A stretch of DNA of 64,000 nucleotides, from NCBI RefSeq assembly GCF_040957575.1, contig NZ_CP162601.1, positions 1,488,001-1,552,000 on the forward strand. Direction: 5' to 3'. The DNA comes from Vibrio sp. HB236076. GTDB lineage: Bacteria; Pseudomonadota; Gammaproteobacteria; Enterobacterales; Vibrionaceae. The notes beneath the pieces were generated by a model that saw nothing but the letters and a program-made list of their open reading frames with translations, was not told where the DNA came from and searched no databases. Position 1 is the stretch's first letter. Every line of letters begins with the position of its first letter. Made by a program: the position numbers and the translations under genes. Positions 30,359-39,561 of this stretch are shown here, in pieces.

Positions 30359-32992
30359 TTAGTTTGGGTTGGGAATCGCGGTTTGCCAAGTTAACCAAGC
30401 CTCTTGGACGTGTTCATGCAGTAAAAATGAACGACCAGATTGCGCCTGTGGCTGTAAGGACTCTTCGGGGGTTGAGAAAGCGATCCCTCCTTTTAGCACA
30501 CTATCGAGGGTTCCGGCCCGAATTTGTGCGCCACTCAGACCAAGAGAAATATCAATCCCTGAGGCATTCCAAAACACGCTGTTTTCTCTGATCAGATACG
30601 CGTATTCTCGTTGGACCTCGATGGTCGATATAATTCGGTCTGATAAATGTCCTAGTTGTATTTGGCTAACGCGCCCGACTTGAATACCTCGATAAAGTAC
30701 AGGTGTACCGACTGAAAGTGAGCCTTTATTAGCACTTTGTAAGGTAAACGTTGCGGAGCCTTCTAAAGGTTGCGTGGTGAGCAATGCAAAACGCGTTTGT
30801 TTCGCATTTTTGTCCGTCACTGAGGGAGAAGCATTGATGTAAGGCTGGATAATTGCGTCCACATTTTTTATCCCTTGAATGCCAATTTCAGGCTTTGCCA
30901 ACCAATATTGGGTGCCTTGTGTGGTAAATAAGGCAGAGAATTTAGGGAAAATACGCGCGTTCGCAATGGTTTTTCCTTGCTGAAAGTCTGGGGTCAATTC
31001 TGTAATACGACCAATCGTGATCCCTTGCGAGCGAATATCCATACCGACACTCACTTGTTGTTGGGCGGTAACGATAAAGCTGACGTTCGTACCGTAATCT
31101 TTAGCGGCCTGTTGATCGTTGTATAACTTCCAGGCGTTGTCGGTCTTATTTTCAATATCTGGAAGAGTATCAAATTCGATCCCTCCTTTGAGTAACGCTT
31201 GTAGCGGTGACGCTTTGAGAGAAACACCAGCGGCAGAAGCATTAAATTCCAATCCTGAACGCGCCCAAAAAACGGTATTATCATTGATTAAGTGGCGATA
31301 GGCATTGTCAATTTTTATATCAATGTTGACGCCGTTGGCAGTCAGTTGGTACTGATCAACACGCCCAACAGCAATGTTCTTGTAGAGAATAGGACTGCCC
31401 ACCTGGATACTTGGCAGCGTTTTCGCTTCAAGTGTGAAATGGCTAAAACCGCTTTGTTCTTGTTTGGCAAGCTTAGACTGAAGTTCGCTTTGAAAGAGGT
31501 GATACTGAGTTTGATTGCTGATTTTGCCTTCGCTGGTGAAGCTTATTGTGCCAACCACCAATTGGCGCAATGGCGGCATAGAAAGACTTAAGCCGCCATC
31601 GTCAATCGCAGCGTTAATATTATTCGTGACAAAAAAGCGGTTGTCGGTTTTAAGTAATGGCGTGTATTCACTATTAATGAGAACGCGGATCTCCACGTTG
31701 CGAGCAGGGCTGGTCTTATTCAGTGATAGTTTCACAACTTGGCCGACTTTTATCCCTTTGTACAAGACATTGGCGCCATTTTCTATGCCGTAAGTATTTT
31801 CCGCACTGAGGGTAACAATACGGCTGCCAGGTTGCTTTTCGAGGTAATCGGCTTTTCGTAAAGCGATAAAATCTCGGCTGTTGTCGTTATTTTTTCCAGG
31901 TATCACACTGATGTAGTTACCGCGTAACAAATTGCCGAGATTTTTTACTCCTGAAAGGGAAACTTCCGCTTCTTCTAAGACAAACTGACTGTCACTGGAT
32001 AAAAGATCTGTAAAGGCAGGTTGGATCGCTGCAGAAGCCAGGGTTTGATTACCATCAAGTGTTACATCGGTAATTTCGCCGACTTCAATGCCTTTATACA
32101 TGATCGGAGCGCCACTACTGTTGATGCCGTGTTCAGATGGCAAATTAATGTGGATAGGAATACCACGCCCAGCTGTTCGCAAGTCGGGAAATAACGTAAA
32201 AACAGGGTACTTTTCATGCTCGGTTCCGTGATCAGGTGAATCAACCGCGATGGCCCCTGAAATTAAGCCACTAATACTTTGCATCTGTACGTTAATACCA
32301 CTAAGACCGATTTCTGTACTTATGCCGCTCATATTCCAAAAACGGCTTTTATCATTGATGAGGTGGCGATACTTGTTGTCGATACTGGCTTGTAAAATAA
32401 CCGAGTTATCTTGCTCATCAAGTTGATAGCTGTAGACTTCACCAATGGGGATTTTTTTGTAGTAAACTTTTGAGCCAACGGCTAAGCCACCTAAATCCTC
32501 AGCTTTGAGTGAAATGTTTAAACCTTGTGAAGCTTCGATGTCTTTTGGTGCTTGGGTTAAGGCTTTAAACATTTGGGGAAAATCTTCTGATGCTTCTCCT
32601 GGGTAAATCGAAATGTAATTGCCTGATACTAAAGCATCTAAACCAGAAATACCGGATAAGCTTGCCGTGGGCTTAACTAACCAAAACTTAGTATTCTCAC
32701 CGAGTAACTGGGTGGCTTCCGGATAGATATCGACATCGGCATAAATACTACCGAGGTCATTAGACAGATTAATTGAGCGCACCATGCCTACTTCTAGGCC
32801 TTGATATTTAACGGGCGTTCTACCCGCCACAAGTCCTTGTGCTTCGGTAAAGTTAATTTGAATGCGTTCGCCGGCGTCGTGGATTGATTGATAAATTAAC
32901 CAAACAGCGAGACCGAGTGCGACTAAAGGCAGTAACCATAATGGGGATAACGGGATCCCTTTTCGCACTTGAGGTGAGTAGTGTGAGCTCAT
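30359..32992 (-). CDS. letB: MCE-domain lipid transport protein LetB (YebT)
   Basis: Inner-membrane-anchored protein forming a periplasm-spanning lipid tunnel. From ATG 32992 the length is 877 aa, which to my recollection equals the E. coli protein. One N-terminal membrane helix (LWLLPLVALGLAVWLIY) is followed by seven MCE domains, each recognisable by a G-x-P-V/I-x-Y-x-G-I-x-V-G-x-V-like motif (for example GTPVLYRGIQVGRVSQI). The frame extends to 33097, but that start has no support. It begins 7 bp after the letA stop. Confidence 0.94.
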   Translation of the reverse strand: MSSHYSPQVRKGIPLSPLWLLPLVALGLAVWLIYQSIHDAGERIQINFTEAQGLVAGRTPVKYQGLEVGMVRSINLSNDLGSIYADVDIYPEATQLLGENTKFWLVKPTASLSGISGLDALVSGNYISIYPGEASEDFPQMFKALTQAPKDIEASQGLNISLKAEDLGGLAVGSKVYYKKIPIGEVYSYQLDEQDNSVILQASIDNKYRHLINDKSRFWNMSGISTEIGLSGINVQMQSISGLISGAIAVDSPDHGTEHEKYPVFTLFPDLRTAGRGIPIHINLPSEHGINSSGAPIMYKGIEVGEITDVTLDGNQTLASAAIQPAFTDLLSSDSQFVLEEAEVSLSGVKNLGNLLRGNYISVIPGKNNDNSRDFIALRKADYLEKQPGSRIVTLSAENTYGIENGANVLYKGIKVGQVVKLSLNKTSPARNVEIRVLINSEYTPLLKTDNRFFVTNNINAAIDDGGLSLSMPPLRQLVVGTISFTSEGKISNQTQYHLFQSELQSKLAKQEQSGFSHFTLEAKTLPSIQVGSPILYKNIAVGRVDQYQLTANGVNIDIKIDNAYRHLINDNTVFWARSGLEFNASAAGVSLKASPLQALLKGGIEFDTLPDIENKTDNAWKLYNDQQAAKDYGTNVSFIVTAQQQVSVGMDIRSQGITIGRITELTPDFQQGKTIANARIFPKFSALFTTQGTQYWLAKPEIGIQGIKNVDAIIQPYINASPSVTDKNAKQTRFALLTTQPLEGSATFTLQSANKGSLSVGTPVLYRGIQVGRVSQIQLGHLSDRIISTIEVQREYAYLIRENSVFWNASGIDISLGLSGAQIRAGTLDSVLKGGIAFSTPEESLQPQAQSGRSFLLHEHVQEAWLTWQTAIPNPN

Positions 32993-32999
32993 TTTGCGA

Positions 33000-34229
33000 T
33001 TATTTTCCGTGTTGAGTGTTAGTTTGTGAGTAGCCCCAAATGACTCTTGGATCAAAACTTTCAGCTGCCAGCATAGTAAAAATAACGACGAACGCAAAGG
33101 CGACCGCTCCTATCCCTGGCATAAAATTTAAAATTTGACCGCGATCAATCAAAGTCATCATTATCGAGATAACGAATAAGTCCATAACAGACCACTTACC
33201 AATCCATTTGACAACAAAATAAATCGCCATGCGTTCTTTTTGCCAAAGGTGCGGCCAGCAGTGGGTTACAATCAAAATAAACAATAAACCGATAACTTTT
33301 GCTACGGGGACCGCGATGGATGCAATAAATATGATAGCGGCAATGCCGTAAAAGCCATTGCCGACCAGTGTTGTAATTCCAGAAAAAATAGTGTCTTCAG
33401 CGCGCTGTCCATTAGTGGTAAACACCGAAATAGCAAGATAGTTTGCAGGGATTAGGGCAAACAAAGCCGTCAATAAATATGCCCATGTATGACTAAACAC
33501 ATTCGGTTTGATTTTGTGTTGCGCCGCGTGGCAACGCGCACAATGGCTACCTGTTGGTTGGGATAAATTGCACTCTAAGCAATGGTAGTCAAATTGTTCG
33601 AATTGATAGTTGCGCTCGTGTTTCCAATGCTGCCAATACTGGCTTGGCCTTGCTCTTATGATTAATAAAATCGTGAGGATTTGTAGTAAAACCAAGCAGT
33701 AAAGGGCTGGGCCAATAAAGATATCAGCATAATCTCGAAGTTTAAAACAGGCAATGGCAACACTCACCAAATAGACATCGATCATCATCCAATGTTTCAT
33801 GTGCTTGAGAGCCGTCATCGAGTTTCTTAAAAGTCGAAAACTGCGTTTGTGAAAAGCATAGTGCGCAGTGATCACCGATGCACAAACGATCAAAGGTGCA
33901 ATAAGGCTGCAAAATAAGACGACGATGGCTAAGAAGTCAAAATCGGCTTTAAACATCCCCCAAATACCAGTGAGTAAGGTGGCTTTAATATCCATACCCA
34001 ACAGATGTATGTGAATGAAATGGTAGTAACAACTTGGCAAAAAAAGCATCAGACAGGTAATGGCAATGGCTAGATTACCATCAAGCGATGCTTCACCACC
34101 GCGATACAGTAAGCTTCGACATCGAGGGCAAATAGCAGATTGGCCATTTTTTAATTTTGGTTGAGTCACGGGCAGGTGGCAGCCGTGACAATGCTTGTGA
34201 ATTGATGTCGTGTGTTTTAAATCTGACAC
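33000..34229 (-). CDS. letA: PqiA/LetA family membrane protein (YebS)
   Basis: Polytopic partner of LetB that is thought to load lipids into the tunnel. 409 aa, two tandem PqiA modules, each with a zinc ribbon (CHGC with CPRC; CLEC with CARC) followed by about four membrane segments. Co-transcribed with letB, and rsmF lies downstream on the same strand. Confidence 0.93.
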   Translation of the reverse strand: MSDLKHTTSIHKHCHGCHLPVTQPKLKNGQSAICPRCRSLLYRGGEASLDGNLAIAITCLMLFLPSCYYHFIHIHLLGMDIKATLLTGIWGMFKADFDFLAIVVLFCSLIAPLIVCASVITAHYAFHKRSFRLLRNSMTALKHMKHWMMIDVYLVSVAIACFKLRDYADIFIGPALYCLVLLQILTILLIIRARPSQYWQHWKHERNYQFEQFDYHCLECNLSQPTGSHCARCHAAQHKIKPNVFSHTWAYLLTALFALIPANYLAISVFTTNGQRAEDTIFSGITTLVGNGFYGIAAIIFIASIAVPVAKVIGLLFILIVTHCWPHLWQKERMAIYFVVKWIGKWSVMDLFVISIMMTLIDRGQILNFMPGIGAVAFAFVVIFTMLAAESFDPRVIWGYSQTNTQHGK

Positions 34230-34451
34230 TCAAGTTTCCTGTATCGGCGTTGAAAAAAACAACCTATTGACCATTGCCGCGCTGCTTTCTTTGATCAAAT
34301 TAAGCACAGAAAAGGCGTTGAGGCTGAGTGTTTTTTCAGCGAGTGGAAATAAAAAAGACTTTAACATTACTTTTCACTGTACACCATGTCTGTTTACGGT
34401 GATAGTATGAGGTTTTATTGTACATGATTTAGCGTAATAATAGGTTTTTAA

Positions 34452-34928
34452 ATGACTTTTGAGCAATACCAATCTCTGACTAAACAAGCCGTCGCTTTGA
34501 TTGATGGTGAGAGTAACTTGATTGCAAACCTCTCAAACATCAGTGCTTTGTTATCGATGAGCTTGGATAATCTTAATTGGGTTGGGTTTTATTTACTCGA
34601 CGGTGAAGAACAATTAGTACTGGGGCCTTTTCAAGGAAAACCCGCTTGTGTACGCATTCCCGTTGGCAAAGGCGTTTGTGGTACTGCCGTGGCTAATCAA
34701 CGTGTTGAGCGTGTCGAAAACGTCCACGACTTTGTAGGACACATCGCTTGTGATGCACAGAGTAACGCCGAAATCGTGATACCGTTTTCTCTTAATGGTA
34801 AAATTGCAGGCGTACTTGATATTGATAGCCCTGTGATCGGTCGCTTTTCCGACGTAGATGAGCAAGGGTTGACTTATCTGATGACAGAAATCGAGAAATT
34901 GCTTAATTCGCACACGAATGCCGCATAA
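34452..34928 (+). CDS. msrC: Free methionine-(R)-sulfoxide reductase (GAF domain)
   Basis: Reduces free Met-R-SO with thioredoxin. 158 aa, a single GAF domain with the three conserved cysteines in PACVRIP, GKGVCGTA and HIACDAQSNAEIV. The DIDSPVIGRFSDVDEQGL stretch is typical of the YebR/fRMsr group. Divergent from letA. Confidence 0.93.
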   Translation: MTFEQYQSLTKQAVALIDGESNLIANLSNISALLSMSLDNLNWVGFYLLDGEEQLVLGPFQGKPACVRIPVGKGVCGTAVANQRVERVENVHDFVGHIACDAQSNAEIVIPFSLNGKIAGVLDIDSPVIGRFSDVDEQGLTYLMTEIEKLLNSHTNAA

Positions 34929-35023
34929 TTCCGCGTCTTGTTGTGGTTTTTCATAATTTGGCCATTATAATACTTCAATATTTTTCATCCTCTGCGGACT
35001 AGCCGCAACAATCAGGAACCCTC

Positions 35024-35638
35024 ATGACTGAAAAGTTAAAAAACAGCAAAGAAATCATTGCCTATATTGCTGAACTATTCCCTCAATGCTTTACTCTAGA
35101 AGGTGAAGCGAAGCCTTTAAAAATAGGTATCTTTCAAGATCTTGCTGAACGCCTTGCTGACGATGAAAAAGTCAGTAAAACTCAACTTCGCGCGGCTTTG
35201 CGTCAGTACACGTCTTCTTGGCGATACCTGCACGGTGTAAAACCAGGGGCGGTTCGTGTTGATCTTGATGGCCAACCGAGTGGGGAGCTTGAAGAAGAGC
35301 ACGTTGAACATGCGAAAGCAACGCTTGCCGAGAGTAAAGCCAAAGCGGCTGCTCGTCGTAAAGAAAAAAACAATCAAGCGCGTGAAGAAGCTAAATCTAA
35401 ACCGCGTAAAGATATTCCTGCTCGTCGTAGCAAACCGAAGTCGCAAAAGCCGTCTCCTAAGCCCGTTGAAACTCGTGCACTTGCCTCTGATGAACTAGAA
35501 AATGGCAAAGCTGTCAATGTCAATGTAGGCAAGGGAAATATGGCCGCGACGATAGTCGAAATTAACAAGGATGATGTGCGTGTTCAGCTCGCCAATGGCC
35601 TACAAATGGTTGTTAAAGCGGAGCATCTACGTGCATAA
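35024..35638 (+). CDS. proQ: RNA chaperone ProQ
   Basis: Global sRNA/mRNA-binding protein. 204 aa: the N-terminal FinO/ProQ domain ([17 protein letters not shown] and [20 protein letters not shown]), a Lys/Arg/Glu-rich linker from about residue 105 to 150, and a C-terminal Tudor-like domain ([20 protein letters not shown]). The prc gene follows 17 bp downstream, the conserved proQ-prc pair. Confidence 0.95.
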   Translation: MTEKLKNSKEIIAYIAELFPQCFTLEGEAKPLKIGIFQDLAERLADDEKVSKTQLRAALRQYTSSWRYLHGVKPGAVRVDLDGQPSGELEEEHVEHAKATLAESKAKAAARRKEKNNQAREEAKSKPRKDIPARRSKPKSQKPSPKPVETRALASDELENGKAVNVNVGKGNMAATIVEINKDDVRVQLANGLQMVVKAEHLRA

Positions 35639-35655
35639 CGGAGAATCTCCTACGC

Positions 35656-37659
35656 ATGAAATGCCTTTCTAAAATTACATTTATTGCTGCCAGTATTGCG
35701 CTGGCAGCCACAGCTCAAGCTGTTGAGCCAACGCTTAGCCTAAAAGACATACCTACTTTGCAGGCTGAACCCCAGCACGAAGTTGCCAGTAAAAGAGTGA
35801 CGTCGCGTTTTACCCGCTCGCATTATAAACATTTCCAGCTCAACGATGAATTTTCGACATCGATTTTCGAGCGATACATGGAAATGCTGGACTACAACCA
35901 CAACCTTTTCACGCAAAAAGAAATTGAAGGCTTTCAACCTTGGTCAATTGAACTTGATGATCAGCTCAAGTCCGGGGAAACCAGCATCGCTTTTGACTTA
36001 TATAACTTGTCGATGAAAAAGCGTTATCAACAATTGTCGTATTTCTTGAGTCTACTCGATACGCCAATGACTTTTGAAACTGATGAAAGTATTGAAATTG
36101 ATCGCAGTGACGAAGCGTGGCCTACAGATCAAAACGCAATTGAGAATTTGTGGCGTAAAAGAGTTAAGTATGACGCGTTAAATTTAAAACTGACTGGTAA
36201 AGAGTGGCCAGAGATTAAAACGACGTTGGCCAAACGCTACAACAGTGCGATAAAACGTTTGAGTCAGACACACAGTGAGGATGTCTTTCAGCTTTACATG
36301 AATGCATTTGCTCGTTCTGTCGATCCTCATACCAGTTATTTATCACCTCGCAGTGCAGAGCAGTTTCAATCCGAGATGAGTTTGTCACTTGAGGGCATTG
36401 GTGCCGTCTTACAAAGTGATGATGACTACACCGTCATTCGATCTTTAGTTGCTGGTGGCCCTGCAGACAAAAGTAATCAACTGAATGAAGGTGATAAAAT
36501 TGTCGGAGTGGGACAAGAAGGGGAAAAAATCCAAGATATTATTGGTTGGCGTTTAGATGATGTTGTTGAGCAAATTAAAGGCCCGAAAGGATCTAAGGTT
36601 TACTTACAAGTGGTTCCGCAAGGGAAAGGCGCTAAAAGTCACGTTGTCACTATTGTCCGAGATACAATTCGTTTAGAAGACCGAGCTGTCAAATCAAAAG
36701 TCATCGATAAAGAAGGAAAAAAAATAGGTGTCCTTGAGGTCCCTAGTTTTTATGTCGGACTTTCTGAAGATACTGATAAATTGTTAACTGAGCTGAAACA
36801 GAAAAACGTTGACGGTATTATTGTCGATTTGCGTAACAATGGTGGCGGCGCATTATCTGAAGCTACGGCACTGTCTGGGTTATTTATCACTGAAGGGCCG
36901 ATTGTTCAGGTTCGCGATAGTTATGGGCGGATCAATGTCAACCGCGATACTGATGGCAAAGTGAGTTACTCTGGGCCAATGACAGTATTGATCAATCGCT
37001 ATAGCGCTTCTGCGTCCGAAATCTTTGCCGCAGCAATGCAAGATTATGGCCGAGCGATTATCCTTGGTGAGAATTCATTTGGCAAAGGCACGGTTCAACA
37101 ACATCGCTCACTCAATCACATATATGATTTGTCCGATATCGATTTAGGTTACGTGCAATATACGATACAGAAATTCTATCGAATCAACGGTGGTAGTACT
37201 CAAAACAAAGGGGTGATCCCTGATGTTTCCTATCCAACGGCGATAGATCCTAAAGATACCGGTGAAAGTGTTGAAGACAATGCATTGCCATGGGATCAGA
37301 TAAAACAAGCGGAATATTTGCCCTTGGCTGATGAACGCAGTGAAATTGCCTACTTGAACAAGCAGCATCAGCAACGGGTCGGTCAGGACATGGAGTTTTC
37401 TTTTATTCTTCAAGACATAAAAGAATACCAAGACAATACTGAAAACAACTTTATTTCTTTGAACGAGAAAACCCGTTTGGCTGAAACAGAGCAAGATGAC
37501 AACAAACAATTACAGCGTGTTAATCTTCGTCGCCAACAGTCCGGAGAGTCAATTTATCCCGATGTTGAGTCGATTCCTAAGGACTATCAAGCGCCAGATG
37601 CTTATTTAGATGAGTCGGTTGATGTGATGATAGACATGCTCAATTGGCAATCAAAATAG
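35656..37659 (+). CDS. prc: Tail-specific periplasmic protease Prc (Tsp)
   Basis: 667 aa. A signal peptide ends near ATAQA-VEP. The PDZ domain spans about residues 240-330, and the S41 protease core has a Ser/Lys dyad: Ser452 (middle Ser of SASAS) and Lys477 (SFGKGTVQ). It degrades periplasmic proteins with nonpolar C-termini and trims cell-wall hydrolases and PBP3. SD GGAGAATCTCC lies before the ATG. Confidence 0.95.
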   Translation: MKCLSKITFIAASIALAATAQAVEPTLSLKDIPTLQAEPQHEVASKRVTSRFTRSHYKHFQLNDEFSTSIFERYMEMLDYNHNLFTQKEIEGFQPWSIELDDQLKSGETSIAFDLYNLSMKKRYQQLSYFLSLLDTPMTFETDESIEIDRSDEAWPTDQNAIENLWRKRVKYDALNLKLTGKEWPEIKTTLAKRYNSAIKRLSQTHSEDVFQLYMNAFARSVDPHTSYLSPRSAEQFQSEMSLSLEGIGAVLQSDDDYTVIRSLVAGGPADKSNQLNEGDKIVGVGQEGEKIQDIIGWRLDDVVEQIKGPKGSKVYLQVVPQGKGAKSHVVTIVRDTIRLEDRAVKSKVIDKEGKKIGVLEVPSFYVGLSEDTDKLLTELKQKNVDGIIVDLRNNGGGALSEATALSGLFITEGPIVQVRDSYGRINVNRDTDGKVSYSGPMTVLINRYSASASEIFAAAMQDYGRAIILGENSFGKGTVQQHRSLNHIYDLSDIDLGYVQYTIQKFYRINGGSTQNKGVIPDVSYPTAIDPKDTGESVEDNALPWDQIKQAEYLPLADERSEIAYLNKQHQQRVGQDMEFSFILQDIKEYQDNTENNFISLNEKTRLAETEQDDNKQLQRVNLRRQQSGESIYPDVESIPKDYQAPDAYLDESVDVMIDMLNWQSK

Positions 37660-37683
37660 CAATGAATATTCTCGTTATCACAA

Positions 37684-37709
37684 GCCCTTCCTCGTGAAGG
37701 GTTTTTTTA
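37684..37709 (+). terminator. Intrinsic terminator after prc
   Basis: CCCTTC pairs with GAAGGG around CTCGT, followed by seven T. Confidence 0.88.
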
Positions 37710-37768
37710 TGGCTATTATTTGGATTATGCCTGATAGAAGACTAAGCTTTAAGTAACTAAGGAGGCGT

Positions 37769-38446
37769 ATGATGAAAACGCTTGTCTGTCGTCAAATTAT
37801 TGTTGGTATCCTCGCTTCGTTTTTTATCTCAAGCCCGGTCCGTGCCTTTGAAGACCCCTCACTGTTTCCGCAACCTTTTTTATTAGGTGATTGGAATTTT
37901 TATTCTAAGTCGCGTGAGCACCCAGTTTCCTTCGAACGCTTACAGTTAACTTTAGATTCTGATTACCAATTTAGATTTCTTGTTTATCAATCTGACCAAA
38001 GTGTGAGAGAGTGGCGCGGTGTTTATCAAGCCGATCGTGCTAATTTAATACTGGGTGCGAACTCTTCAACACCGCAAACGTATCACTATCAATTCAGTCA
38101 CAACCAATTGGTATTAGATGGCGTTCATTTTACAAAAAAATTGCCTTCACCATTGGCAGGAGTATGGAGCAGCAATTCACTAACGGATAATAAAGGGCAT
38201 CCAACTTGGCTTACTCAGCTTGATCTAAGACTTCAACCAGATTTTCTTTTTTCAATGACGCTTCGTGGCTCTGGCGGTGAACATCAAACCCGAACGGGTA
38301 TTTTTTATATCGACAAACAGTACTTAGTATTTCTATATGAATTAGGTGAAGAAAGCAGTCGTTATCAAGTTCGTCGTAATCAGCTTGAGTTGATCAGCGA
38401 AAGTGGTGATGTGGTGGCAAAATTAAAAAGACAAGTCTTAAGGTAA
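37769..38446 (+). CDS. Secreted protein of unknown function, two-lobed
   Basis: 225 aa (MMKTLV; the second Met is equally likely). A signal peptide ends near SSPVRA-FED. The mature part has two similar halves: LLGDWNFYSKSREHPVSFERLQLTL, and about 90 residues later LAGVWSSNSL with a QLDLRLQPDFLFSMTL strand, suggesting two small beta-barrel or lipocalin-like lobes. No catalytic motif or cysteine pair was seen in the mature part. SD AAGGAGG lies just upstream. It sits between prc and pepN, where vibrios keep a conserved hypothetical gene. Confidence 0.75.
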   Translation: MMKTLVCRQIIVGILASFFISSPVRAFEDPSLFPQPFLLGDWNFYSKSREHPVSFERLQLTLDSDYQFRFLVYQSDQSVREWRGVYQADRANLILGANSSTPQTYHYQFSHNQLVLDGVHFTKKLPSPLAGVWSSNSLTDNKGHPTWLTQLDLRLQPDFLFSMTLRGSGGEHQTRTGIFYIDKQYLVFLYELGEESSRYQVRRNQLELISESGDVVAKLKRQVLR

Positions 38447-38610
38447 AGATGAGTAACCCTGTTAGCGAAAATTAAATACTGTATATAAATACAGTATTCA
38501 TGTTCTGTTCGTTATTATTATAAAACAAGTTCAATATCAACTGTGTTTTTTGCTGATTCTTGCAAGCTGATATAAAGTAGAAGGGTATAAACTATAACAA
38601 GGACTTAACT

Positions 38611-39561
38611 ATGTCTGAGCTTCCACAAGCCAAATATCGTCATGATTACACACCGCCTTCACACCTTATCTCACAGATAGCATTAACGATTGAACTCGAT
38701 GATCATCAAACTCACATTGAGGCGGTCTCTACCGTTTCACAGCATGGAAGTGACAATCGTTTATTGCTCGATGGCGAAGATTTGCATCTCCAAACCGTCG
38801 AAATTAACGGTAAGCCTTGGAGCCATTATCAAGAGCGCAAAGGACAACTGGTACTTGAACAATTACCAGAACATTTTGAGATGCGCATTGTGACGACAAT
38901 CGATCCTGTTAATAACACCGCATTAGAAGGACTCTACAAATCCGATGGTGCGTTTTGTACTCAGTGTGAAGCCGAGGGGTTTCGTCGTATTACCTATTAC
39001 CTGGATCGGCCCGATGTGCTTGCGGTGTTTACGACGACGATTATTGCTGAACAACATTCTTACCCTTATCTACTTAGCAATGGTAACTGTGAGGCAAAAG
39101 GGGAGCTTGACAATGGCCGTCATTGGGTACGTTGGTCTGACCCTTACCCTAAACCTGCGTATTTATTCGCTTTGGTAGCCGGCGATTTTGACGTGTTAAA
39201 AGACACTTTCATGACTCGTTCTGGCCGTAAAGTTGCGTTGGAAATCTTTGTTGACAAAGGAAACTTGGATCGCGCTGAGCATGCAATGAATTCGCTTATT
39301 GCCTCTATGGCTTGGGATGAACAGCGTTTTGGCCTTGAGTACGATCTCGATATTTATATGATAGTGGCGGTTGATTTTTTCAAGAATAAATCCACATTTG
39401 GTAAAACTTCGTTGAGCGGCTCTGAAGCCTTATTATATAATGGCTCGCGGTGTTTAACTACGTGGAAAGATAATAGTGATAACAGCTTATTCTTACTTAC
39501 GTCTCTCAACCAAGGAGCAAATAAAAGGGGATGGTGTACGCCGTCAAATGGAAGCCACTGA
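38611..39561 (+). pseudogene. pepN: Aminopeptidase N, 5' fragment interrupted by prophage
   Basis: The first about 257 codons (to about 39380) match PepN, ending at YDLDIYMIVAVDFF. Intact PepN continues with NMGAMENKG and the HExxH zinc site; here the frame runs instead into phage sequence for about 60 unrelated codons and stops at 39561, inside the recombinase gene. The fragment holds only the N-terminal beta domain and lacks GAMEN, HExxH and all C-terminal domains, so it cannot be an active peptidase. The remaining about 610 codons should lie beyond the far end of the prophage, outside this window. Excision would restore the gene. Confidence 0.92.
39362..39385. other. Left prophage attachment junction (attL) inside pepN
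   Basis: Similarity to PepN stops between the codons for AVDFF and the next residue, about 39376-39383. The crossover core should be a few bases here; its exact limits cannot be set without attR or an empty site. Confidence 0.75.

Noticed and set aside
38611..39561. The 316-aa frame as a real fusion protein
   Set aside because: The last about 60 codons are phage attachment-region sequence overlapping the recombinase start; treated as a truncated pepN.
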